Part shown: piece after piece, positions 17,147 through 29,531 of the stretch
How the letters are laid out: each line of letters begins with the position of its first letter
Position numbering within the stretch: the first letter of the stretch is position 1
NCBI GenBank assembly: GCA_045802605.1
Contig: JBJMQS010000054.1
Location: 40,848-104,847 of the forward strand
Origin: JBJMQS01 sp045802605
GTDB taxonomy: Bacteria > Planctomycetota > Planctomycetia > Gemmatales > Gemmataceae
DNA: 64,000 nucleotides
Direction of reading: 5' to 3'
Notes under the pieces: model-generated
Seen by the model: the letters and a program-made list of their open reading frames with translations, nothing else
Database searches by the model: none
Told to the model about the DNA's origin: nothing
Position numbers and translations under genes: made by a program

Positions 17147-17505
17147 AAGGCACGGTCGATGGTGCCGGTCGAGCATTGATCGGTATTGAAATCGATGCGC
17201 CGCCTCATACCCCGACGACGATTCAGGCGTGGATAGACACCGGCTTCACCGGCGAGTTGGCGTTGCCTCAAAAGATAATTGACGACATGGGGCTGACCCA
17301 TTCGGGATCTGTCGCCGCGGTTTTGGCCGACGGTACCCAAATCGCACTGAAGACCTACACCTGTATTGTGATGTGGTTCGGCCAAGCACGACAACTCGAG
17401 GTTGTCGCGACTCCGGCGATCACCCATTGTTGGGCGTCGGGCTTCTTTTGGACCGTGAACTTCGAATTGACTATCGATTCAAGTCAATCACCATTTCGTA
17501 ATTGA
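17143..17505 (+). pseudogene. Clan AA retropepsin-like aspartic protease, C-terminal frameshift
   Basis: The frame encodes MKGTVDGAGRALIGIEID... with the catalytic motif WIDTGFTGELALPQKIIDD near residue 30, as in retropepsin-like clan AA proteins. After VVATP the reading frame departs from the family. The frame one base back, from 17415 to the TAA at 17499-17501, encodes GDHPLLGVGLLLDREL and then RIDYRFKSITIS, the expected C-terminus with the LLG.GLL motif. Restoring one G in the CCGGC at 17413-17417 would give a continuous 119-residue protein. This may be a natural frameshift, a programmed slip, or a sequence error. Confidence 0.75.
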
Positions 17506-17544
17506 GGACACTTGGACCGTCGATTTGACGATTCTAGATCGCGT

Positions 17545-17811
17545 TCACCCAAAATACTCGCGCACCTTCTTCTCAATCGTCGCGCAGGGGACCAAGAAGG
17601 GTTTGTCGGTGATGGTCACGGTGACCACATTGCCGCTCACAGTGTATTGGCCGGCGATGGAGCCCATGACGGGCACTTGGCCGGAAAATGAACCGCCGTT
17701 GGCGTTGCCGGTGAAGGTGCCGCCAGCGGCGGTGATTTGGGATTTGGCGCGGTCGAACGCGCTTTGCAGATCGCCGGTAACCGTGATTTGAAATGGATCG
17801 CAGCGGGCCAT
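17545..17811 (-). CDS. Small conserved protein, unknown function
   Basis: The 88-residue protein begins MARCDPFQITVTGDLQSAFD and ends TDKPFLVPCATIEKKVREYF. The central GGTFTGNANGGSFSG and IAGQYTVSGNVVTVTITDKP segments predict a compact alpha/beta fold. I have a sense of similar short proteins in other bacteria, often ending 'DKPFLVPC.TIE..L', but cannot name a family. No signal peptide or membrane segment is present. It is transcribed towards the frameshifted protease gene. Confidence 0.6.
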   Translation of the reverse strand: MARCDPFQITVTGDLQSAFDRAKSQITAAGGTFTGNANGGSFSGQVPVMGSIAGQYTVSGNVVTVTITDKPFLVPCATIEKKVREYFG

Positions 17812-17836
17812 GGTGTTTCCTTCACGGTGGTTTTGA

Positions 17837-17914
17837 AGACCGTCGAGGCGTCAGCCCGACGTGGAAGACTCTCAAGCCTCAAACACGTCGGGCTGACGCC
17901 GCGACGCTCTTTTG
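17837..17914. repeat. Inverted repeat family A, copy 1 (GTCGAGGCGTCAGCCCGACGT)
   Basis: The arms at 17837-17862 and 17884-17914 are inverted copies of GTCGAGGCGTCAGCCCGACG with a few mismatches. The same element recurs at 18975-19050 and 40161-40233. This copy lies between the small protein at 17545 and the PEP-CTERM gene. Confidence 0.85.
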
Positions 17915-18011
17915 ATTTCTTATCGTGTGGGATGAGTTTCGCAAACTCGCTTGTTCGTCTTGTTTCCAAGTGATTTTTGCCTACGACAGAGGCAACTCCG
18001 GAGTCCAAACA

Positions 18012-18992
18012 ATGATGTTCAAATCCTTGCCGACTCGGCTCGTATGCCGGGTTTGCGCTCTGGTTGTTTGGCTCTCCGTTTTGTCGGTGGCTCAGGCCCA
18101 AGCCATCGTCTTGTATGTTGCCAATGCGGGCAGCGATACGGTGGGCGCTTACAACGCGAACACGGGCGTGCCGATCAACACGGCCCTGGTCACTGCGGGT
18201 CAAGGTATCGACGGCCCGACAGGCTTGGCGCTGGGTCCGAATGGGCTCTATGTGGCCGGCTACTTCAATAACCGCGTCGGCCTATTCAATGCAACGACCG
18301 GCGCGACGATCAACTCTCCTCTCGTGACTGGTGCTCAAGGCGTCGCCAATCCCAACGGCATCGTTGTGGACTCGAGCAATCACTTGTTCGTGGCCAATTT
18401 CAATACGAACACGGTCAGTCGATACGACGCGACGAGTGGTGTCACCTTGAACTCGTCGTTTATCACCGCAGCGCAAGGATTGAGCGGACCGTCTTTTCCA
18501 CTCTTGTTGCCCGGCAACCGTTTATTGGTGGGCAATCAGACCTCGAATGCGATCGGGGCGTTCGATGCCACGACCGGAGCGACTCTCAACAACGCGTTCA
18601 TCAGTGGACTGAGTAGTCCCCAGCAAATGGCCGTGGACAATTTCAATCAGTTGTTTGTCGCCAACTTTAATAACAGCACGATCGGCAAGTACGACGCCAC
18701 GAGCGGCGCGGTGATCAATGCCAGCTTTATTACGGGGCTGAACAATCCGGTGGGATTGGCTTACGACGGCAATAACCATCTCTTCGTGTCGAGTTACGGC
18801 GATTCAGCCGTGCGCGAATACGACGCCACCACTGGCATCGTAATCAACCCGACATTTATCACAGGATTGAACCTGCCCTATGGCCTAGTGGTTTCTACGG
18901 TACCCGAGCCATCGTCACTCATTCTTGCTGCAATGGCCGCAGCGGCTGTTCCCGGCATTCGGCGGTATCGCCGTAAGAGCGTCGAGGCGTAA
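18012..18992 (+). CDS. PEP-CTERM protein with beta-propeller (NHL-like) repeats
   Basis: The 326-residue secreted protein has an N-terminal signal (MMFKSLPTRLVCRVCALVVW..., ending near AQAQA). About six repeats of about 40-45 residues follow, each with YDATSG or FNATTG and a 'NGLYVANF.N' strand, as in NHL or SMP-30-like propellers. The C-terminus is a PEP-CTERM sorting signal: VPEPSSLILAAMAAAAVPG, a hydrophobic helix, then RRYRRK. Such proteins are thought to be sorted by an exosortase system, which is not encoded in this window. The last residues SVEA and the TAA stop fall inside an inverted repeat. Confidence 0.85.
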   Translation: MMFKSLPTRLVCRVCALVVWLSVLSVAQAQAIVLYVANAGSDTVGAYNANTGVPINTALVTAGQGIDGPTGLALGPNGLYVAGYFNNRVGLFNATTGATINSPLVTGAQGVANPNGIVVDSSNHLFVANFNTNTVSRYDATSGVTLNSSFITAAQGLSGPSFPLLLPGNRLLVGNQTSNAIGAFDATTGATLNNAFISGLSSPQQMAVDNFNQLFVANFNNSTIGKYDATSGAVINASFITGLNNPVGLAYDGNNHLFVSSYGDSAVREYDATTGIVINPTFITGLNLPYGLVVSTVPEPSSLILAAMAAAAVPGIRRYRRKSVEA

Positions 18993-19050
18993 GCCCGACG
19001 TGTTTGTGATTTGTAAAGCTCCCACGTCGGGCTGACGCCTCGACGCTCTT
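18975..19050. repeat. Inverted repeat family A, copy 2, supplies a stop codon
   Basis: The arms are 18975-19002 and 19023-19050. The left arm reads GTCGAGGCGTAAGCCCGACG where the other copies have GTCAGCC. The changed base creates the TAA that ends the PEP-CTERM gene. A short spacer separates the arms, and the unit may also work as a terminator before carB. Confidence 0.85.
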
Positions 19051-19134
19051 TAAGAAACGAATCCTCGCAAATCTCTGCCATTTGCCCGCTCGCTATCATG
19101 GCAATGAACGCCGCCCCAACCACGATTGAGCACC

Positions 19135-22470
<3,336 letters not shown>

Positions 22471-22492
22471 CCTCCCTATAGGGAGGAATGCC

Positions 22493-22927
22493 ATGGAGAC
22501 CGGGACGATGGGCCGTGTCGTGACCGACGCAACCGTGGAAAATCTGGAAGACCTTTACTCCGCGGAGCGGGGCCGAATTAAGCCCGAAGAGATTCGGCGA
22601 ATCGAGATTAAGGACGCGTTGGTTGACTCTGGGGCGACCTCACTGGCGTTGCCAACGCGGATGATTCAGCAGCTTGGATTGACGAAACGTCGAGATAAGC
22701 CGGGAACGTCCAGTCGCGGTGCCACGGTGTATTCGATTTACGATGCGGTCCGATTGACCATCATGGGGCGCGATGCGATTGTTCAAGTTGTTGAGGTTCC
22801 CGACGACGTTCCGGTGCTGATTGGCCAACTGCCCTTGGAATGGATGGATTGGGTCATCGATATGAAGAATCAAAAGCTGATCGGCAATCCCGCCCATGGC
22901 GGCGAACAGATGATTGAGATGTATTAG
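22493..22927 (+). CDS. Retropepsin-like aspartyl protease family protein
   Basis: The 144-residue protein carries the single catalytic motif ALVDSGATSLALP near residue 43, then GLTKRRDKPGTSSRG and a hydrophobic VPVLIGQLPLEWMDWVID, the order expected of a retropepsin-like clan AA domain (DSGAT, then a hydrophobic 'LIG' flap-proximal strand). Such proteins act as dimers because each chain has one Asp. The ATG at 22493 follows a strong GGGAGGAA. The palindrome CCTCCCTATAGGGAGG spans the ribosome-binding site and could fold to hide it. It is 22 bases after carB and probably cotranscribed. Confidence 0.75.
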   Translation: METGTMGRVVTDATVENLEDLYSAERGRIKPEEIRRIEIKDALVDSGATSLALPTRMIQQLGLTKRRDKPGTSSRGATVYSIYDAVRLTIMGRDAIVQVVEVPDDVPVLIGQLPLEWMDWVIDMKNQKLIGNPAHGGEQMIEMY

Positions 22928-23079
22928 TGCGACGGCACCGTCGGCATAACCGGCTCTGATTATGATTCGGGAGTGAGCGGCCGGATTGACCGACTAGGAG
23001 CGGGCTGCGAACCGGGTTAGAATGTCAGTGAGGGACCGTCAATTCGGTGGGATGCCGCTGGTAATTTGCGGGGCCGATC

Positions 23080-23676
23080 GTGCCACTGACCCCGGTTGAT
23101 CGCAATCTGTTGGAACGTTGTCTGCGTCACGAGCGCGGATCTTGGAACGATTTCGTCGATCGCTACCTCGGGCTCGTTTACCACGTCATTCACCACACTG
23201 CCTATCTTCGCAGCGTGCCGGTGCAGCCTGAGGACATCGAGGACATTGCCGCCGAGGTGTTGCTGGAAATCGTGGCCAACGATTACGCCGTGCTGAAGCA
23301 ATTCCGCGGCCAAGCCAGCCTGGCCACCTATCTCACCGTGATCTCCCGCCGCGTCGCGGTGAACTCGTTGACCAAACGGGCGGCCCGGCCCGAAGTGCAA
23401 ACCAAAGAGGGACGAGCCGACCGGGAAGACCGCCATCGGCTGCCCGGAGGTTTGGAATCAGTCGAGGAAGTGCAGCGGCTGCTCAAGCGGTTGCCGCAAC
23501 GTGAACGGCGCGTGGTCCGGCTCTTTTATCTGGAAGGGCGGAGTTACGAAGAGATTTCGACCGCGTTGCATCTGCCGGTCAACAGCATTGGCCCGGTGCT
23601 GAGCCGGGCCCGCAAGATGCTGCGATTTGTTGCGCGCAAGGATGAGAAGCGTCGAGGGGCCGAACCGAGCACCTAG
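23080..23676 (+). CDS. Sigma-70 family RNA polymerase sigma factor (ECF type)
   Basis: The 198-residue protein has region 2 (about 15-90, with EDIEDIAAEVLLEIVANDYA and FRGQASLATYLTVISRRVAV) and region 4 (about 125-185, LPQRERRVVRLFYLEGRSYE, then ISTALHLPVNSIGPVLSRAR). This is the size and layout of an ECF-type factor. The only in-frame start is the GTG at 23080. No anti-sigma gene is recognisable beside it; the next gene is a convergent lipoprotein whose 3' end overlaps this one by four bases. A long basic tail follows region 4. Confidence 0.88.
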   Translation: MPLTPVDRNLLERCLRHERGSWNDFVDRYLGLVYHVIHHTAYLRSVPVQPEDIEDIAAEVLLEIVANDYAVLKQFRGQASLATYLTVISRRVAVNSLTKRAARPEVQTKEGRADREDRHRLPGGLESVEEVQRLLKRLPQRERRVVRLFYLEGRSYEEISTALHLPVNSIGPVLSRARKMLRFVARKDEKRRGAEPST

Positions 23677-24599
23677 CGCTGCGGGAAGCCGCCGGTTCGC
23701 TGCAGTCCGGAGGCGATCGCGTCAACTTGTTTGGTGGCCAAGTCAAACGATTGCACATCGCGCATCTTCTGCCGCACGAACAAATCGGGCGAACGTTGGC
23801 CCACGACCGGCCCGGCGTAAACTTTCAGTCCGTCGAGCTTCAGCTCCATCTCAATTTGCTGCTGCGGCCAACGAAGCTTCAAATGCGTCGGCACCGTGGC
23901 ACCATTCGGCTCGCGGCGGACGCTCAAGATGTCGGCGACCGCGACGAGTTGCGTTTTGTCATCGTGCAAGCGGTGCTGCACAATCTGCGGCGTCGAGCCC
24001 GATGTGGAGCGGGTGTCGAACACCGTCACTTTGTAAACCGGCTTGCTTTGCAGCGAGGTGCTGCTTTCCACCAGCTCAAACTTATGATCGCCCTTCGCAG
24101 CCACGCGGAAGTTCTCAGCCGGGGCGTTGAGCGTCGCCATGCCCAGGGTTTCGAGCACCCAATCAGGTTGGAACGGGAAAGGCAGTTGCACGTTGTTCTG
24201 CGAAAGGTCAGCGTAACTGCAGTGATACAGATACGGCGGATTGTCTTGGCTGATCCAATACCAGAACTCCTGGTCGTTGGAGCCGAAGTCCGCGACCGGC
24301 TTGCCGACCGCCTTGGCGCGCAGCCTGAAGTTCTTTGGCTTCTGACAATACAGCGCGCCGCTTAAGCCACCGCCCTGGCCGGCTTGTTTTACTTCCACGC
24401 CGAGGTCGGTCGCTTCGAGCGATTCCACCTTGGCCGCGTTGCGGTTGACGTAGCCGATCAGGTTTTCCGCGGTCGGCGATTGGCCCAGCGCAGGAGTGGG
24501 AGCCGTTCGCGGCTCGCGTGAGCCGGTGAAGCCGGCGCAGCCGACCACGGCCAGCACACCCGTGCAGAAGGAGATTGCGATTTTGCGGGGCACACTCAT
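23673..24599 (-). CDS. Lipoprotein, LolA-like fold suspected
   Basis: The 308-residue protein has a signal peptide with the lipobox LAVVGC (Cys about residue 21), so it should be a periplasm-facing lipoprotein. The mature part begins with a Pro-rich linker, then LIGYVNRNAAKVESLEATDL, a KPKNFRLRAKAVGKP strand and an EFWYWISQD segment. These features resemble outer-membrane lipoprotein-sorting (LolA/LolB-like) half-barrel proteins. No catalytic residues are visible. It overlaps the sigma gene end-to-end by four bases and lies 10 bases from the gene at 24610 on the same strand. Confidence 0.65.
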   Translation of the reverse strand: MSVPRKIAISFCTGVLAVVGCAGFTGSREPRTAPTPALGQSPTAENLIGYVNRNAAKVESLEATDLGVEVKQAGQGGGLSGALYCQKPKNFRLRAKAVGKPVADFGSNDQEFWYWISQDNPPYLYHCSYADLSQNNVQLPFPFQPDWVLETLGMATLNAPAENFRVAAKGDHKFELVESSTSLQSKPVYKVTVFDTRSTSGSTPQIVQHRLHDDKTQLVAVADILSVRREPNGATVPTHLKLRWPQQQIEMELKLDGLKVYAGPVVGQRSPDLFVRQKMRDVQSFDLATKQVDAIASGLQRTGGFPQR

Positions 24600-24609
24600 C
24601 CTGGGGCCC

Positions 24610-25101
24610 TCACGAGTTCCCGTAGATCACGCGGGACATTTCTTCTTGCGCCGCGGCCAAGCCCAAATCACTCAGCGACACGTCTTGGATTTCGTACTGA
24701 TCGCCCGACTTCGCATCCGTTAGTCGCAGCCAGCCCGGCGATGAGCGCTCCAGCTTCAGTCGCTTGCGCCGAACGAGCCAGAGTGCGAGGACATACCGGA
24801 GAGAACTTCGCAACGGGTCAGTTTCAAGCTGCACGAACATATCCAGTGCGGCTTCGACGTCAATCACTTTGGGCCGGCTGTCGGTGGCCGGCACGCGGCT
24901 CGCCCAATATCCGACTGCTTGCTCCGGCGTGCCGTTCCACGCCTCGGTGGCGAAGTCCCGGCGGGTATATCCGCTGGACCCTTCGAGCACCACGGCGTAA
25001 TACCGCTCACCGGGCCGCAAGTCGCGGCCCGAAACGCTGCAACGCCGTTGTGCCACACTCGAAGGGTATTCCGTCACCGCGTTCCTCCGATACCTCTGCA
25101 A
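24610..25101 (-). CDS. Conserved hypothetical protein
   Basis: The 163-residue soluble protein has VAQRRCSVSGRDLRPGERYY near the N-terminus, a phrase reminiscent of small treble-clef or zinc-knuckle-like domains (C..(S/T)G..L..G), followed by a helical region VEAALDMFVQLETDPLRSSL. It ends with DLGLAAAQEEMSRVIYGNS. It is immediately upstream of the LolA-like lipoprotein gene, ten bases apart, so the two are probably an operon. Exact function is unknown. Confidence 0.6.
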   Translation of the reverse strand: MQRYRRNAVTEYPSSVAQRRCSVSGRDLRPGERYYAVVLEGSSGYTRRDFATEAWNGTPEQAVGYWASRVPATDSRPKVIDVEAALDMFVQLETDPLRSSLRYVLALWLVRRKRLKLERSSPGWLRLTDAKSGDQYEIQDVSLSDLGLAAAQEEMSRVIYGNS

Positions 25102-25154
25102 ATCTACAGCATCGTACCCCCCCTACCGAGTCCGCGACCAGGGGGAAAATCGGT

Positions 25155-26576
25155 TTAGTGGCCGGATTGACCGTTTACTTTGGGCGCGTCCGTTACGGCG
25201 TGCACGCTTTTACTAACTCTTTCAGCTTGCCGCACATAACCCGTCGCCTTTGCCAAAAGTGCGCCAACCTCCGAACCGTATCCATCGACGATCAATCGTA
25301 CGATTCCGCTCTCATCCAAAACGACGAATCGCGGCGTGGAACTCCCGCCGAGTTGCCGCTCCGCATCGCGGCCATCAAACAGCGGAACATCCAACTTGTG
25401 CTCGCGAATAATTTGCATCGCTGCTGCCGTGTCTTCGCTGACGCAAAGGCCAGCGACGGCCACGTTCGGAGCGAGGCAGCCGGCCTCGCAAAGTGCAGCG
25501 ACAGCGCTTGATGAATCGGGCCGGAAGAACACCAGCACGGTCGGGCGTTCGTGAGTTCCACCGAAGCGCTTGGGGTATCCCGTGAACAAGTCGGGCGCGA
25601 CAAGTGTCGGCGCTGGCTCACCCACGGCGAGGTTTACGGTGGGAGCGGTAGTAGGCGGCGGAGTCAGTTCGCCCCGTCGAGCGGCGTCCAATTTCTTCAC
25701 CGCTCCCAATACGCCATCCCGATATACTGTCGCGGCTTGATCGCGCAGATGGATTTCGACTCGACGTTGCGCGATGGCGAGTTGGCGCGGTGTCAGTTTT
25801 CCCAGGGCGAACTCCTTGGCCGCTTGCTCCGCCTGCCAAGCGGCCATGATTTCGGCGCGACGCTCGGACCCGAGGCGATCGGGGTACGTGACGGTGCCCT
25901 CCAGTTCGAAATGGGTCACGAGCCGGCAGGTCGTTTCTTTCGCAGTGGGATCGCGAACCTCAATCGTGCGGTCGAGTTGTCGCACGATCCCGCTGCGTGG
26001 ATCAAGCCACGCCCAGTCTTGGCGTCGCCATTCGCGGTGGGTGCCGAGCTTGTCCCAACCAGGGGTGGCTTGTTCGCCGCAGAGTTTCAGGCATCGTGTG
26101 CCGGCCTTGCAGTTCTCGAAACTCGTCATCTTCCAAAATCGCGGCGGTTGGCCAGGTTCGTTGACTTCCCAACGGCTATCCACAGTGAGTGGGCGGGCGG
26201 GTACTTCCAAGAACGCCAGGGGATCCACCAGAGCCGGCCGGTCGAATGGGACCGCACATGCCTCGCCCTGGGAGCGGACTCGGCCCAGATACGAAACGTC
26301 CGCGAGCACGAGCCTGGCGTTCTCCTGCTCCGTAGGCCCCGGTTGCCGCATGGTGCCGCATATGGCGACCGTGGCTTTGTCGTCGGCCGTATCCAAGACG
26401 AAGATGCGGACGCCAAGATCCCACTGCTGGCGAGATGTCCGGCTCGAACCCTGGGCAACCGCTTCGCATTTGCCGCGGTACACCAATTCTTGTCCGCGCG
26501 CGAGTTGGACCACAACGACCGTTTCATCGTTGGGAAGAGCGGCCGCCAAAACGGCAATTGTGAAGAGTGACAACAT
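25155..26576 (-). CDS. Exported protein with C-terminal thioredoxin-like domain lacking CxxC
   Basis: The 473-residue protein has a short signal-like start (MLSLFTIAVLAAALPND). A ~260-residue beta-rich region follows. From about residue 310 to 440 it reads as a TlpA/AhpC-like thioredoxin fold: VGEPAPTLVAPDLFTG, then RPTVLVFFRPDSSSAVAALC, then STPRFVVLDESGIVRLIVDG with the cis-Pro in STPRF. The redox CxxC is replaced by DSSSA, so classic disulfide exchange is unlikely. A CEAGC lies a few residues later. The role may be structural or binding. Confidence 0.62.
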   Translation of the reverse strand: MLSLFTIAVLAAALPNDETVVVVQLARGQELVYRGKCEAVAQGSSRTSRQQWDLGVRIFVLDTADDKATVAICGTMRQPGPTEQENARLVLADVSYLGRVRSQGEACAVPFDRPALVDPLAFLEVPARPLTVDSRWEVNEPGQPPRFWKMTSFENCKAGTRCLKLCGEQATPGWDKLGTHREWRRQDWAWLDPRSGIVRQLDRTIEVRDPTAKETTCRLVTHFELEGTVTYPDRLGSERRAEIMAAWQAEQAAKEFALGKLTPRQLAIAQRRVEIHLRDQAATVYRDGVLGAVKKLDAARRGELTPPPTTAPTVNLAVGEPAPTLVAPDLFTGYPKRFGGTHERPTVLVFFRPDSSSAVAALCEAGCLAPNVAVAGLCVSEDTAAAMQIIREHKLDVPLFDGRDAERQLGGSSTPRFVVLDESGIVRLIVDGYGSEVGALLAKATGYVRQAERVSKSVHAVTDAPKVNGQSGH

Positions 26577-26696
26577 GGAGTATCGACTGCAGGCGGGATC
26601 CGCCGGTGGCGGACGTGGGGCGGCAGACTATAGCCTCTCCTCCGGATTGTGCAAGACCACCCGTTTCAATGAGCAGGCATTAGATAAAACAGCCAC

Positions 26697-27437
26697 ATGA
26701 CCATCCTCCTGATCACATTCGGACTGGTGTTTGTCGGCCTCGCCGTCGTCATCGCCATCGTCACCGGCTGGGGGCAGGGCTACTTCTACGAAACAGTCGT
26801 CGAGGGACTGACCTGGCGATCGGCCGCATTGGCTGGCGGGGTAACGGCCTTTCTTGGGCTTTGGACTTTTGTCGAAATGAAATCGCCGGGGAAGTTCGAC
26901 TCACTGTTTAACTTCAGTGCCCGCGACGACAAATGGGTGCCCTATTTCTGGGCCGAGCGGAAGGGGACATCTGGCACTGTCGAGACCAAGTTCAACCGCC
27001 GCGGAATGGAATACTTCGACGATGGCAACCGCTCCTGGCGCCGCAGCGACGCCAACGGCATCGTGACCGCCATCATCATTGAGGAAAATGGTGAGAAGCG
27101 GAAGTTTGTCGCCAAACTCGGCCCAGACGGCAAATTCTTGGTGGACCCGCGTAACCGCAGCCAGGTCGCCGACGTTCAATACGTCGAGGAAGGCGGGCAG
27201 CATCGCGTCATGACCGAGGGCATGATGGGCCGGCTAACCACCACGCGAACGGGTGCCGTCCTATTGAACGTACTATTCAACCTGGTGTTTTTGCTCGTCT
27301 GGTTTGCCGGGCTCTGGTTTCTGATGGAATTCCAATGGCCGCACGCGCTCTTGCTCGCGGCGCTGTTCTGGCTGACGTCAGTCATGTTGCTTTGGCCGGC
27401 GATCCAGGGACAAATTCCACGGACGTTGCCGGGTTGA
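26697..27437 (+). CDS. Membrane protein, unknown function
   Basis: The 246-residue protein has two membrane segments at the N-terminus (about 2-22 and 39-60), a soluble domain of about 120 residues, and two more segments near 185-207 and 212-235. The soluble part contains WVPYFWAERKGTSGTVETKF and IVTAIIIEENGEKRKFVAKL. It lies in the gap before speA with 161 bases between them. I do not recognise the family. Confidence 0.55.
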   Translation: MTILLITFGLVFVGLAVVIAIVTGWGQGYFYETVVEGLTWRSAALAGGVTAFLGLWTFVEMKSPGKFDSLFNFSARDDKWVPYFWAERKGTSGTVETKFNRRGMEYFDDGNRSWRRSDANGIVTAIIIEENGEKRKFVAKLGPDGKFLVDPRNRSQVADVQYVEEGGQHRVMTEGMMGRLTTTRTGAVLLNVLFNLVFLLVWFAGLWFLMEFQWPHALLLAALFWLTSVMLLWPAIQGQIPRTLPG

Positions 27438-27598
27438 TCCACTAAGTAATCTGTTGCGATCGGCGTCCGAGTTGCATACGATGTTTGACGATCGTCGTTG
27501 CGATCGATTCGCGATGGATTTCGCGAGCTTGACCCTTGCCTGGATGCACCTTACAGTGATACGCCGCGAACCAGGTTCTGCAGCGCGAGGGAAATCCG

Positions 27599-29527
27599 TT
27601 GTCCAAGACCGTTGATCACGAACTTACCGAAAAATGGAAAGTCCAAGACGCCACGGAGCTCTACGGCGTCCGCCAGTGGGGCAAAGGCTACTTCGGCATC
27701 AATAAGTTCGGCCACGTCACCGTCCATCCCACCAAGAAAACCGACCCGGCCATCGACCTGAAAGAGCTCGTCGATCAGCTTCAGGCCCGTGGCATCCAGT
27801 TGCCAATCCTGCTCCGCTTCACCGACATTCTCCGCCACCGTATCGGCGAGATCCACGATGCGTTCGAAGTGGCAATGAAGGACTCCGGCTACGCCGGCGA
27901 CTATTGCTGCGTCTATCCGATCAAGGTGAACCAGCAGCGGCACGTCGTCGAGGAGTTCCTCGACTTCGGCAAGCCATATGACTTCGGGCTAGAAGCCGGC
28001 TCAAAGCCGGAGCTCCTCGCCGTCCTGGCGATGACCGACACTAACACGCCGATTATCTGCAACGGCTTCAAGGACGATGAGTTCATCCGAATGGCCATGC
28101 TGGCCCGGAAGATCGGCAAGCAGATCATTCCGGTGGTCGAGAACTTCACCGAGCTGGAAGCGATCGTTCGGCATGCGACCGAGCTGGATGTCCGCCCGGC
28201 GATCGGCGTGCGCGTGAAACTGGCGGCCCGTGGGGCAGGGCGATGGCGATCCAGTGCGGGCTACCGGGCCAAGTTTGGCCTCACGCTCACCGAGGTGCTC
28301 GAGGTTCTCGAATACCTGAAGGCCCGCGACATGGCTGACTGTTTGCAGATGGTGCACTTCCACATCGGCAGCCAGATCACCAACATTCGCAAGTTCAAAG
28401 ACGCCCTCACCGAGGGGGCTCGGGTCTATACCGAACTTCACCGCCTGGGTGCGGGGATGAAATATCTCGACGTCGGCGGCGGCCTTGGTGTCGATTACGA
28501 CGGCTCGCAAACCGATTTCGAATCATCGATCAACTACACGCTCGAAGAATACGCCAACGACGTGGTCTTTCGTGTCAAGAGTGTGTGCGACGAGGCCGGC
28601 GCTCCGCATCCGATCATCATCAGCGAGTCGGGCCGGGCGGTGGTCGCTTATCACAGCGTGCTCGTCTTCGACGTGCTCGGTTCCTCGACAATCGTGCGGC
28701 ACAATGGCATCCCGAACGATCCCCCCGAAGATGCCCCGCAACCGGTGCTCGATTTGTTCTCGATTCACCGTGATCTTAACAAGAAGAATTTCCTCGAAGG
28801 CTATCACGACGCGATCCAGGCGGTGGAAGAAACTCTAAACCTCTTCACCCTCGGCTACATGCCGCTGGAATTGCGGGCGATGGCCGAGCGGCTGTTCTGG
28901 TCGGTCTGCGGCAAGGTGCAGCGCATCGTCCGCGATCTCGACTATGTGCCCGAAGAGTTGCAGAACCTCGAAACGATTCTCGCCGACACGTACTTCTGTA
29001 ACTTCTCGGTGTTCCAGTCGATGCCCGACTCGTGGGCGGTCAAACAACTCTTTCCACTGATGCCAATCCATCGGCTCGACACCGCGCCGAATCGCCAAGC
29101 GGTGCTGGGCGACATCACGTGCGACTCGGACGGCAAGGTGGATCAATTCATTGACCTGCGCGACGTGAAGAATACTTTGCCGCTGCACGATATCACGCCT
29201 GGTGAGCCGTACTACCTCGGCACGTTTTTACTGGGTGCCTACCAGGAAATTCTCGGCGACTTGCACAATCTCTTCGGCGACACCAACGCCGTTCACGTCA
29301 GTGTGGATGACGATGGCATCGTCAGTCTTGATGAAGTGATCAAAGGCGATACGGTCCGGGAAGTATTGCACTACGTGCAATACTCGGCCGATAAGCTCGC
29401 CGCCTCGATGCGGCGTGACGTGGAGAAAGCGGTGCGTGCCGGCAAGGTTTCTATCGAAGAATCTCGCCAATTATTGCGCTTCTATGAAAACGGCCTCGAA
29501 GGGTACACGTACCTCGAGGAGCCTTAA
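27599..29527 (+). CDS. speA: Biosynthetic arginine decarboxylase
   Basis: The 642-residue PLP enzyme converts arginine to agmatine, the first step of one polyamine route. Landmarks are the N-terminal YGVRQWGKGYFGINKFGHVT, the PLP lysine in CVYPIKVNQQRHVVEEFL, the PLP phosphate loop VGGGLGVDYDGSQ, and the C-terminal CDSDGKVDQFIDLRDVK and YLGTFLLGAYQEILGDLHNL. Length matches the family (about 630-660). It starts at TTG 27599, preceded by GCGAGGGAAA. No agmatine hydrolase gene is in the window. A palindromic repeat of 130 bases separates it from pyrD. Confidence 0.95.
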   Translation: MSKTVDHELTEKWKVQDATELYGVRQWGKGYFGINKFGHVTVHPTKKTDPAIDLKELVDQLQARGIQLPILLRFTDILRHRIGEIHDAFEVAMKDSGYAGDYCCVYPIKVNQQRHVVEEFLDFGKPYDFGLEAGSKPELLAVLAMTDTNTPIICNGFKDDEFIRMAMLARKIGKQIIPVVENFTELEAIVRHATELDVRPAIGVRVKLAARGAGRWRSSAGYRAKFGLTLTEVLEVLEYLKARDMADCLQMVHFHIGSQITNIRKFKDALTEGARVYTELHRLGAGMKYLDVGGGLGVDYDGSQTDFESSINYTLEEYANDVVFRVKSVCDEAGAPHPIIISESGRAVVAYHSVLVFDVLGSSTIVRHNGIPNDPPEDAPQPVLDLFSIHRDLNKKNFLEGYHDAIQAVEETLNLFTLGYMPLELRAMAERLFWSVCGKVQRIVRDLDYVPEELQNLETILADTYFCNFSVFQSMPDSWAVKQLFPLMPIHRLDTAPNRQAVLGDITCDSDGKVDQFIDLRDVKNTLPLHDITPGEPYYLGTFLLGAYQEILGDLHNLFGDTNAVHVSVDDDGIVSLDEVIKGDTVREVLHYVQYSADKLAASMRRDVEKAVRAGKVSIEESRQLLRFYENGLEGYTYLEEP

Positions 29528-29531
29528 TTTC

